DNA of 8,193 nucleotides from Deltaproteobacteria bacterium (GCA_019308645.1 JAFDHR010000319.1:1-8193); one strand, 5' to 3'; numbered from the stretch's first letter, positions 1 to 6,644 are shown. Notes: generated from the letters alone by a model not told the origin. A program made the numbers and translations.

Positions 1-2511
1 ATATCCTGCCAGATTTTCAAAGTCTTTTTCTTTCATGCCAAACCTTGTCATTTCTTGAACACCTGTTCTTAACCCACTGCTGGAGCTAAACCCTTCGTCA
101 TACGGTGTTGCCTGGTAGTTTACTATAATGTTGTTTCTCTCTAACCTTTCAGCTACGTCAGCACCGTTTGCATAGCCTACATTCAAAATTACCTGATGTG
201 TTTCCGTATAATTAACATCAGGGTCACCTTCAACAGTAAATCCATTATCCCTCAACGCCTTTGCAAATGCCTTTGCGTTTGAGATTACCTGCTTTTGATA
301 TTCTCTACCATACAGATTCATTTCATAAGCGGCCATGAGTAACCCTAACAGTGTTCCTAAGTGATGATTACTTGTGCTTCCCGGGAATGCTTCCCTTTGT
401 ATTGTCTCCCACAGTTCATACTCCTTTGTTCCTTCCTCCATATTGCCTGCCACAATCCCTCTTTGTGGCCCAAAGAATGTTTTATGGGTAGACCCTGTGA
501 CTATATCTGCCCCTTCTTTAAAGGGTTCCTGGAAATATGGACCGACCAGACCCAGTACATGGGCCATGTCATACATCAAAACCGGTTTATCTTTCATGGT
601 ATCAATTATTGTTCTTATGTCAGCTACCGGTTCCGGGTGCAAAACCATGCTCTTACCTAAGATTATTAGTTCCGGTTTATGCTCGTCTATTAATTGAGCT
701 GTTTCTTCCAGATCTATTTTATAAGGGTTATCTTTTTGTATTGGGAAATTAATAACAGCAGGTTTTTCTGTTACAGGATCTCTCATTACATAATGCCTTA
801 ATGCGCCCAGAGGTTGTGCACTGAGGTGTCCACCTTTTCCTAAATGGTGGCTCATAACCTTTCTGAGCCTTTGTAACTCTGTTTTATTATCTAACCTGTT
901 TTTGTAGTCTACTAAAGCACTAAAAACCGTCTTGTTCGCTTGCTGTCCGCTAATAACCCTTGGTTCTACTTGTGAGCAGCCTAAGAATTTTGCCATCTCC
1001 TCGATTAACAGGCCTTCTTTTCCTATTATGAATTCAGTCCCTTGGTAAAAAGGTATTTCTGATTCTCCTAATGCTTCAATTATTTTATGTTCCGCATACC
1101 TTCCTGAGGGATCCATAAGTGTAAGAAATCTCACAAGTTTTGAAGGGGTCTGTTCTGAAGGGATCAGGTTGATGGTTTTTTTCTGCCGCCATACATGGTT
1201 TTCTACAGCCTCTTCTACCAGCTTTTCCATCAGGAGAGGCAGCCCTTTGCCTTCTTCTACATGCTTTTCTCTTGTCTTAACCAAGATAGTCCTCGAGTAA
1301 GGAGGTGCTGCGCTGCTCAGGTGCCTTTCAACAACTACTCCTTCAAGGATTCTGCCCTTTGCATGTACCTGGACCTCTTGATTTTCTTCTGTTTCAGAAT
1401 CAATATAAGCGAGGCAAATGGACCTTTTTCCTTTTTCTTCAGTGATGTGTGAAGTCACACCTTCTTTATCAAACTTCCAGTATGAAACCATAGATCCACT
1501 TCTGACTTCGCCTATCAGCCTATCATTTATGTAAACCCCGTCACCTTGTCTTGCTGCGCCTATGGTAGAAATCGCTATTGCCATTATTCTTTTTGGCAAA
1601 TACCGTTTTGGACATTGTTTTTTGTTCTCTAACTGCTTGAACTCTCTAAACTGTCTCTTCAACGCCTGCTTGCCAATAAATTGTCCCTTAAGCCTTGAAA
1701 AGCTGACTGCATATTTTGCAAGAGGGATTGCAAGGATGGGAATTTCTTTGCCTTCTTTATCTTCTCCAAATTCGTGGCCGTATAAAGGGAGGTCTGCCTC
1801 GAGTCTTAAGCTGTCTCTTGCCCCTAAACCTGCAGGGATTATGTTGTACTTTTTCCCAGCTCTAAGAATTCTTTCCCACAGAGCTATAGTTTTTTCTTGA
1901 GGAACAAATAGCTCAAAACATAACGGTTCTCCTGTATAACCAGTTCTTGAGATTATTACCTGTTCGCTTTCGAATTCTGTTACACTCAAATTATTCCTTC
2001 CAACGTCTGGGAGCTCTGTTATACCTTGAAATATCTCCTCTAACACCCTTTTTGCCTTAGGTCCCTGTAATGCTAACATGGAAATATCTTCTGATTTATC
2101 TTCCAAGCGTGCTTTTGGGAATTGTTTTATCTGTTTTTGAAACCACTCCCAGTCTTTCTCTATATTCGATGCGTTAACTACTAATATAAAATCTTTCTGA
2201 TTTATCTTATAAAGATACGAATCATCTATTGCCCCGCCGTTTTCATCAGGGATTATTGTGTATTGTGATTGTTTTGCTTCAAGTGCAGCTGCATTATTTG
2301 TGAGAACATACTGTAAGAAATCTGTAGCCTGCTCTCCATTTATCAGGAATCTACCCATGTGGGAGACGTCAAATAAACCACCATGTTTTCTTGTTGTTAA
2401 GTGCTCTGGGATTATTCCGCTTTCGTATCGTATGGGCATCTCCCATCCGCCGAATTCCACCATGTCTCCGCCGTGTTTCTTATGCCAATCATGAAGGATT
2501 GTTTTTTTCAT
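1..2511 (-). CDS. gcvT-glyA: Fused aminomethyltransferase (GcvT) - serine hydroxymethyltransferase (SHMT), C-terminus beyond window
   Basis: Reading from the ATG at 2511, the frame stays open for 837 codons to the window edge, so the stop is not seen. Residues 1 to about 400 are a GcvT domain: GLFDVSHMG (45-53), the Asp pair D96/D97 where the family has its catalytic Asp, TGYTGE (190-195) and GARDSLRLE (230-238). GcvT moves the aminomethyl carbon of glycine from lipoyl H-protein to tetrahydrofolate. After a charged linker (about 408-422), residues about 423-837 are an SHMT domain: NLIPSEQ (448-454, equivalent of the SEN Glu), GGH (H562), DMAH (D648, H651), the PLP lysine in STHK (K677) and SGLR (R815). 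SHMT joins methylene-THF and glycine to make serine. The key residues of both enzymes are present, so both are probably active. About 40-60 SHMT residues should lie to the left. The likely RBS is GGGGG five bases before the ATG. Base composition is clearly more AT-rich than the upstream genes. The family assignments are firm; channelling of methylene-THF between the domains is inference. Confidence 0.93.
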   Translation of the reverse strand, partial: MKKTILHDWHKKHGGDMVEFGGWEMPIRYESGIIPEHLTTRKHGGLFDVSHMGRFLINGEQATDFLQYVLTNNAAALEAKQSQYTIIPDENGGAIDDSYLYKINQKDFILVVNASNIEKDWEWFQKQIKQFPKARLEDKSEDISMLALQGPKAKRVLEEIFQGITELPDVGRNNLSVTEFESEQVIISRTGYTGEPLCFELFVPQEKTIALWERILRAGKKYNIIPAGLGARDSLRLEADLPLYGHEFGEDKEGKEIPILAIPLAKYAVSFSRLKGQFIGKQALKRQFREFKQLENKKQCPKRYLPKRIMAIAISTIGAARQGDGVYINDRLIGEVRSGSMVSYWKFDKEGVTSHITEEKGKRSICLAYIDSETEENQEVQVHAKGRILEGVVVERHLSSAAPPYSRTILVKTREKHVEEGKGLPLLMEKLVEEAVENHVWRQKKTINLIPSEQTPSKLVRFLTLMDPSGRYAEHKIIEALGESEIPFYQGTEFIIGKEGLLIEEMAKFLGCSQVEPRVISGQQANKTVFSALVDYKNRLDNKTELQRLRKVMSHHLGKGGHLSAQPLGALRHYVMRDPVTEKPAVINFPIQKDNPYKIDLEETAQLIDEHKPELIILGKSMVLHPEPVADIRTIIDTMKDKPVLMYDMAHVLGLVGPYFQEPFKEGADIVTGSTHKTFFGPQRGIVAGNMEEGTKEYELWETIQREAFPGSTSNHHLGTLLGLLMAAYEMNLYGREYQKQVISNAKAFAKALRDNGFTVEGDPDVNYTETHQVILNVGYANGADVAERLERNNIIVNYQATPYDEGFSSSSGLRTGVQEMTRFGMKEKDFENLAGY

Positions 2512-2793
2512 CGCTACCCCCTAAGACTTTTATGAAACCATCACAAGTTTTTCTGGATATATATCACATTATTACACTTTCAGGTTGTTGTTGAAACTTA
2601 CAGTTTTTCAATTACTCATTATACATTTATATAAGTATCTCGATTTAGGAATTTATTACACTAAAATCCATGATTTGCAATACCTTCTTTGAATACCTAT
2701 ATGGTTTGTAAATCAATGAGGCCTATTTTTTCTGCATTGGCCCACTATCGATAGAAATTTAGACCATGCATCTGTGGGTTGGCAATTGGTCAT
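2512..2793 (-). promoter_or_regulatory. AT-rich spacer with a possible internal promoter for the GcvT-SHMT gene
   Basis: No gene is visible in this 282-bp spacer. On the minus strand there is a candidate TTGCAA (2675-2680), 16-bp spacer, TAATAA (2653-2658), and separately a perfect TATAAT (2618-2623) with no good -35 box. No convincing intrinsic terminator follows the aminotransferase stop, so read-through from the riboswitch promoter remains possible. A perfect 10-bp palindrome, CTATCGATAG, lies near 2746-2755. The large gap compared with the 43-bp gap upstream suggests that the fusion gene may also have its own promoter. These are weak matches made by eye. Confidence 0.3.
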
Positions 2794-4052
2794 TTAGGAT
2801 TCAATGAAAGTTTTGAACTTACTGAGGCCTTCCTTGATATCCGACGTGTTGATACCCGAGTAAGCCAGACGGATGTAAAAATTATCCTCACCTTCCAGAG
2901 CTCGGCCGAAGTGAAGACGCGTGCACACCGAAACGCCGGTTTCGTTCAGCAGAGTTTTTCGGAAGGCATCATAGTTGGTCAGATCTTTTTTCTTCATTGC
3001 CTCGGTGACGTTCGGATACAGGTAGAACGTCGCGTTCGGCCGGAAGCAGCGGATGCCTTTAATGGAGTTGAGAATTTCCACCGTCGTGTCGCGCCGCTCC
3101 TTGAGGGTTGTAAGGATCTGCTTGGGCTGGGTCTGGTCTCCGGTGAGTCCCTCGATTGCAGCATACTGGATGAAGTGGTTCGAGCAGGACTCGTCATTAA
3201 CGTTCAGCTTGGTGATAACGTCAATGATCTTTTTTGGTCCAATCGCGGCGCCAAGACGCCACCCCGTCATTGCGAACTTCTTCGAGAAGGTGTAGAGAAT
3301 AACGCACCGCTCAGGCATACCCGGAAGGGATGCCAACGAGGAGCTCTTTCCCTCATAGCGAATGTCGAAGTAGGCCTCGTCACACAGGACGTAGAGGTCG
3401 TGCTTGAGGACCAATTCGGCAAGCTTCTCAAGCTCTGCAGAGGAACACTCTGCCCCGGTGGGGTTCTGCAAATCGTTGAGCAGCAGTAGCTTTGTGCGCG
3501 GTGTGATCTGGTGGGGTTCTGCAAATCGTTGAGCAGCAGTAGCTTTGTGCGCGGTGTGATCTGTCTCTCGATGGCCTCCATGTCAAGCTTGAAGTTGTCC
3601 TCCCCTTCAAGGTAGCCATAGCGTATGGCCTTGCCCCCCTGGAACTCGATCTGCGACTCGTAAATCGGATAGCCCGGATTGGGATAAATCACCTCGTCGC
3701 CAGGATTCATCAGCGCCAGAAGGAATTTGTTGATGGACGGCTTGCCCCCTGGTTGGATGGCGACGTTCTCCATGCTGTAGCTGACACCGTGGGAGGCACT
3801 CACATCGGCGGCCAGTGTTTCACGCAACTGCGGGATTCCAGCATTGGGGCAGTAGCCAGTTTTGCCGTCCTTCTTGCCGTCCTTCATTGCCTTTACAGCC
3901 GCTTCAATGATGTTGGAAGGCGTGATTATATTCATATCACCCAGGTGAAAGGGATAGACCTTGTTGCCCTTGGCAGCAAAGGCAGCAGCCTCAGAGGAAA
4001 CGGCAAAGGCCGTTTCCGTTCCCAAACGGGCTATTCTTTCTGCGATTCTCAT
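2794..4052 (-). pseudogene. Class I/II PLP-dependent aminotransferase, frameshifted by a 53-bp tandem duplication
   Basis: From the ATG at 4052 (AGGAG at 4061-4065, eight bases upstream) the frame encodes a fold-type I aminotransferase: QPGGKPS (100-106), YPNPGYPIYES (123-133) and NDLQNPT (175-181). It then enters the second pass of a 53-bp direct repeat out of frame and runs on as nonsense to residue 261. The correct frame resumes with NPTGAE and continues to the stop at 2794, with CDEAYFD, the PLP-lysine motif TFSKKFAMTGWRLG and the substrate-binding-type Arg in IRLAYSG. Removing one repeat copy gives exactly 402 codons (401 residues), normal for the family; restored numbering puts the PLP lysine at 240, the DEAY Asp at 207 and the Arg at 377. 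The rest is undamaged, so the lesion is recent or an assembly error. Substrate is unknown. Position between hydroxypyruvate reductase and SHMT suggests serine/hydroxypyruvate or another glycine-family transamination, but plant serine-glyoxylate aminotransferase belongs to class V, not this class. Confidence 0.88.
3457..3562. repeat. Perfect 53-bp direct tandem duplication inside the aminotransferase gene
   Basis: Bases 3457-3509 and 3510-3562 are identical, and the match runs one base beyond the unit. Mismatches begin at once outside it (c3456 against t3509; g3511 against t3564). Because 53 is not a multiple of three, the second copy shifts the reading frame at codon 181 of the aminotransferase. 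Complete identity means the event is very young or is an assembly artefact. Confidence 0.97.
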
Positions 4053-4095
4053 TGTTCTTTCTCCTCTCTGATTTGACGTGTTAATAGATGCGTAC

Positions 4096-5241
4096 CTACC
4101 CGCTAAATAGTGGGATACCTAACTCTTTGGCGTTCACGATACTCGGTGCTGCCCTGGGGCGGTCGCCCCCTATAAACGGCGAAATATCCTGATCCTGCCA
4201 GGCCGGATATCCCATCAGGATTCCCGCCACGTTACTGGCCGCAAGGGTGGCCATGCCTTCCCGCGTCCAGACAGTTGCCGAGGCGATATGAGGCATGATA
4301 ACAACGTTGTCCAGTTCGCTCAACCCAGGTTTCATCTCCGGCTCGTTCTCAAACACATCGAGTCCAACCCTGAACTTTGGGTATTTCTGGCAGTGAGCGA
4401 CAAGGGCTACCTCGTCTATCACCGGTCCACGACTAGAGTTAATCAAAATTGCATTTTCCTTCATCAATGCCAGGCGCTCCCTGTTGATCAGGTGGTGTGT
4501 AGTCTCATCGAGTACAGGATGCAGACTGACCAGATCAGCCTCTTTGAGTAGTTCCTCCACACTCTCTGCCCGGATGCAGGAGACCGGTTTTTCACCCTGC
4601 ATTTTCAGGAACTCTCCATAGGCACCTATATATTCCTCCAAGGCCTTATTCTGGTAGAGATCGTAGTAGATAAGGTCCATCTTATGCCCTTCGACCATCA
4701 TGCGGGCGTATGCAGCACCGATGCGCCCTGCGCCAATAACACCCACCGTCTTGTGCCAGAAGAGCTCACCCAGGAAGAGTGTCGGCAACCAGCCCTTGAA
4801 ACGGCCACCACGCATAAACCTGTCTGCCTCAACCACCCTCCGTGCTGCCGTAAAGGTCAGCGCCACTGCCATCTCTGCTGTGGTTTCGGTCAAAACACCC
4901 GGAGTATTCCCTACTGGAATGCCCTGCTTTGTAGCCCCATCAACATCTACGTTGTTGTAACCGACTGCATAGTTGCTGTAAGCCTTACCGCCAGCAGCCT
5001 TTAGGGCAGCGAAGAGTTCCTCCCCCCACTCCTCTGTCAACTGCCCGATGGCCCCGTCACACCGATCCCTGATTGCTGTCTTGATCTCCTCGGCACTCAG
5101 AATATCCGTGGATGTACAGATCTCCACCTTACAGTCGGCCTGGGCCAAAATTTCCAACCATCGATCTCCCGGAAGCTCTTTTGTGACGACCACTCGTCTG
5201 CTCCCAGAGGGATTGCATGTCCTCCATTCTTTTTCAATCAA
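4096..5241 (-). CDS. hprA: Plant HPR1-like NADH-dependent hydroxypyruvate reductase (D-2-hydroxyacid dehydrogenase)
   Basis: Encodes 381 residues from a TTG start. It belongs to the D-isomer-specific 2-hydroxyacid dehydrogenases. The Rossmann motif GAGRIG is at 170-175, followed by Asp 194 in IYYDLYQ, which favours NADH over NADPH. The catalytic triad is visible: Arg 271 in NSSRGPVID, Glu 300 in DVFENEP and His 318 in PHIASA. Blocks such as DGAIGQLTEEWGE, GNTPGVLTETTAE, YARMMVEG and TREGMATLAA closely resemble what I recall of plant peroxisomal HPR1 (386 residues), including the segment after the Asp; the peroxisomal SKL tail is absent (ends LFSG). It should reduce hydroxypyruvate to D-glycerate, and possibly glyoxylate to glycolate, in the cytoplasm. 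An in-frame ATG at 5322 would add 27 residues with no family counterpart and lacks an SD; the TTG has AAAGGAGG seven bases upstream, so the TTG is preferred. The aminotransferase follows after 43 bp, probably in the same transcript. Confidence 0.92.
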   Translation of the reverse strand: MIEKEWRTCNPSGSRRVVVTKELPGDRWLEILAQADCKVEICTSTDILSAEEIKTAIRDRCDGAIGQLTEEWGEELFAALKAAGGKAYSNYAVGYNNVDVDGATKQGIPVGNTPGVLTETTAEMAVALTFTAARRVVEADRFMRGGRFKGWLPTLFLGELFWHKTVGVIGAGRIGAAYARMMVEGHKMDLIYYDLYQNKALEEYIGAYGEFLKMQGEKPVSCIRAESVEELLKEADLVSLHPVLDETTHHLINRERLALMKENAILINSSRGPVIDEVALVAHCQKYPKFRVGLDVFENEPEMKPGLSELDNVVIMPHIASATVWTREGMATLAASNVAGILMGYPAWQDQDISPFIGGDRPRAAPSIVNAKELGIPLFSG

Positions 5242-5248
5242 TGTAAGC

Positions 5249-5256
5249 CCTCCTTT
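5249..5256 (-). promoter_or_regulatory. Strong Shine-Dalgarno (AAAGGAGG) that fixes the TTG start of the hydroxypyruvate reductase
   Basis: The minus strand reads AAAGGAGG, then seven bases, then TTG at 5241-5239. The competing upstream ATG at 5322 has no comparable site. Translation from the TTG also matches the N-terminus of plant HPR1, where the conserved part starts shortly before NPSG. Confidence 0.82.
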
Positions 5257-5309
5257 CAATAGAATCGATTCTAACAGTCGAGGGTCCAACCCGAATCGCG
5301 AACGACTGT

Positions 5310-5558
5310 TTAAATGCCGCATCCACTCCCCTTGACTTTAACCCTGGGTTCGATTAAATCCATTATTGGAATGATGCGTATCTTTTTACCTTGCCTGGCA
5401 ATTTTTGCCTCAATAGAGGTAATGGAAGGATTAACTCACCATGTTTTTTCAATGAGCTCCTCCCGGCAAAGACTTAGGATTCTACCCTCGACAAAGGTCT
5501 TGCACCTCCACTCGATCTCTTCGATAGGCAGACGGCACAATTCAAAATCAAGATGAGA
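5310..5558 (-). pseudogene. Decayed N-terminal remnant of a GrdE-like glycine/betaine reductase component B subunit
   Basis: One minus-strand frame from about 5558 to the TAA at 5310-5312 reads like a real protein, with a single internal TGA at 5436-5438. Before the TGA come LDFELCRLPIEEIEW and REELIEK; after it come NPSITSIEAKIARQGKK and RIIPIMDLIEPRVKVKGSG. This follows the N-terminus of the glycine/sarcosine/betaine reductase component B alpha/beta subunit (GrdE), which I recall as an EELI segment, then ELARPGES, then RI-P-KDVIEPRVKV-G-GG. Only about 80 of some 430 residues remain, there is no clear start codon, and the frame ends where the protein normally continues, so it is a relic. It lies directly downstream of the glycine riboswitch, which may originally have controlled it. 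The TGA is most simply a nonsense mutation; the family's selenocysteine is in GrdB, not here. It overlaps the rejected long start of the hydroxypyruvate reductase. Confidence 0.66.
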
Positions 5559-5566
5559 TCTCCCAA

Positions 5567-5609
5567 GAAAAAACAGGGGAGCTTCGGAATAATTCCGAAA
5601 CTCCCCTGT
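5567..5609 (-). terminator. Intrinsic terminator, expression platform of the glycine riboswitch
   Basis: The minus strand forms a long hairpin: ACAGGGGAG (5609-5601) pairs with CTCCCCTGT (5581-5573), and after a single mismatch TTCGGAAT pairs with ATTCCGAA around a one-base centre. Six T residues follow at once (5573-5568). The 5' strand also contains the CAGGGG that closes aptamer 2, so terminator and ligand-bound aptamer are mutually exclusive. Confidence 0.93.
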
Positions 5610-5802
5610 CCTTTTACCTGAGAGATTACCCCAAGCCCGAGGGCTTCTGGGATTTCCCCTTCGGTGGCCTTTCTAAAGACTCTCTCCAGAGGATAAATGG
5701 ATTATAGTCCTTTTGCCTGAGAGTTTCCCCCATCTTTGGGGTTTCACCTTCGGCGCCCTGCCAAGCGAGAAAATATCGCCTATAGAGTCTCTCCCATAAC
5801 CC
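5603..5802 (-). promoter_or_regulatory. Tandem glycine riboswitch (two aptamers)
   Basis: Two glycine aptamers lie head to tail on the minus strand. Aptamer 1 (5802-5699) has GGGAGAGAC, GGCGCCGAAGG and CTCTCAGGCAAAAGGAC, and closes through GGGTTATGG (5802-5794) with CTATAATCC (5707-5699). Aptamer 2 (5692-5603) has GGAGAGAGTC, CCACCGAAGGGG and CTCTCAGGTAAAAGGAC, and closes through CCTCTG (5692-5687) with CAGGGG (5608-5603). The linker is only six bases, typical of the class. The aptamer 2 closing strand is the first strand of the terminator stem, so glycine binding should block termination and switch the downstream genes on, as known for gcvT operon glycine riboswitches. The downstream genes all fit glycine, serine and hydroxypyruvate turnover. 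Confidence 0.96.
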
Positions 5803-5827
5803 AATTGACCTTCTTTATTAGAAAAGT

Positions 5828-5857
5828 AATATAAAATTAATTTCGCTTGGATGTCAA
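5828..5857 (-). promoter_or_regulatory. Sigma70-type promoter for the riboswitch transcript
   Basis: The minus strand has a perfect -35 box TTGACA (5857-5852), an 18-bp spacer and a -10 box TATATT (5833-5828). Transcription should start near 5821, about twenty bases before the closing stem of aptamer 1, which is the expected place for a riboswitch leader. Confidence 0.78.
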
Positions 5858-6008
5858 GTTGAAAACTAACAGCTGAAGACTAACACATCAGCAACTCCCC
5901 CTAATAAACAAAAGAAGATTACTTCGTTGATGAATCCCCTCGCAATGACATTACTAAAACTGTAACCGTTCATGGGTTCAATGGTTCAGGGTTCAAAGTT
6001 GATGAACC

Positions 6009-6167
6009 CGTAAAAAGTCTCAACAACATGTCATTTCGAGCGAAGCGAGAAATCCGATGCGAAGCATCGTCCCGAGAGAATCGAGGGATCTCAATGAGTC
6101 ATGTAACAAGATCCTTCGCTTTTCCTTGTAGTCGAAATGACAGGTTCACCGCGTATGACTTTTTACG
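6009..6167. repeat. MITE-like element with two nested terminal inverted repeats
   Basis: The outer inverted repeats are perfect 11-mers: CGTAAAAAGTC (6009-6019) and GACTTTTTACG (6157-6167). The inner ones are also perfect 11-mers: TGTCATTTCGA (6029-6039) and TCGAAATGACA (6132-6142). Inside is a compact hairpin with CGATGC (6055-6060) and GCATCG (6064-6069) around a GAA loop. The reading frame that crosses it (6028-6294) looks like an artefact of the repeat, not a gene. Confidence 0.75.
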
Positions 6168-6480
6168 AGGGTATCAAAGTTCAACTGTTAAGAAAGTTAA
6201 AATCTTTGATTTGGAGTCCAAGGCAGAATTCATTCGGGCCTTAGTGCTTCGATTCGCAAATACTATAACATACCCTAATGACTATAATCTTTGAGATTGC
6301 TCACTCCATTCGGCTTGAGCTCATGGCCGAAAGCAGCACTTAGTCCCGAGGGCTACGACTGAACTTAGCCGAAGCCTAAATAACTACGTCACCGAATTTA
6401 TGAATTGAGGGACTTAGGATTCGCCGAGCGAGGGTGCACTAAGATTAAAAGCAAAAATATGAAAAAATTTTAAGGCTATT
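6168..6480. other. Non-coding stretch inside the repeat region
   Basis: I see no gene or RNA here. There are scattered short self-complementary words: CTTAGTGC near 6240 against GCACTAAG near 6437, and several CTTAG/GACTTAG units between 6330 and 6440. These suggest more worn repeat material of the same kind as its surroundings. Confidence 0.4.
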
Positions 6481-6644
6481 AACCTTGAACCTCTGAACCT
6501 CTGAACCGTGAACGATTACCTAAAACTTATCTGTTATTGCGATTCCGACAAAGCCGGACGAAGCGATCTCAATCTATTACAGATACACTGAGAATTACTG
6601 TCAAAGCATGTCATTTCAAAATCAATGAAAAGGAAAAATCAAGG

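Larger units (their letters stand above)
5915..6571. repeat. Nested inverted-repeat intergenic region
   Basis: No credible gene lies here. The outer arms are diverged half-copies of one repeat family: 5915-5950 ends CCTCGCAATGACA, and 6532-6571 begins TGTTATTGCGA in the opposite orientation; both carry a GAAG-type centre (ACGAAG) and an ATCT-like end. Just inside are second arms, 5963-6000 and 6481-6518, each about 38 bp and rich in GTTCA/TGAAC units; the reverse complement of one aligns with the other apart from a few substitutions and one-base gaps. A MITE-like element (6009-6167) sits asymmetrically inside. No transposase is present. The symmetry suggests a non-autonomous mobile or palindromic repeat that received later insertions. 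Confidence 0.6.

Noticed and set aside
2690..2793. Terminator after the aminotransferase gene
   Set aside because: Only short GGCC words and a 10-bp palindrome are present; no stable stem followed by a T-run on the minus strand.
2779..3489. Open frame of 236 codons on the plus strand opposite the aminotransferase
   Set aside because: It is the antisense shadow of a clearly recognisable aminotransferase with PLP motifs, and its translation resembles no protein.
3428..3619. Short minus-strand frame across the 53-bp duplication
   Set aside because: It is a third-frame reading of the repeated segment and has no protein-like features.
5340..5365. tRNA-like T-arm sequence (GGGTTCGATTAAATCC)
   Set aside because: No acceptor, D or anticodon arm can be fitted around it, and it lies inside the GrdE-like remnant.
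5577..5810. Plus-strand reading of the conserved CCTGAGAG / CTTCGG / CTCTCC blocks as a gene or plus-strand RNA
   Set aside because: Consensus, terminator U-tract and promoter all point to the minus strand; this is the complement of the glycine riboswitch.
6028..6294. Possible 88-residue gene on the plus strand
   Set aside because: Its first half is the MITE-like repeat and the protein shows no family features; no RBS is seen.
5915..6571. CRISPR array
   Set aside because: The repeats are inverted pairs and imperfect short units, not regularly spaced direct repeats with unique spacers.
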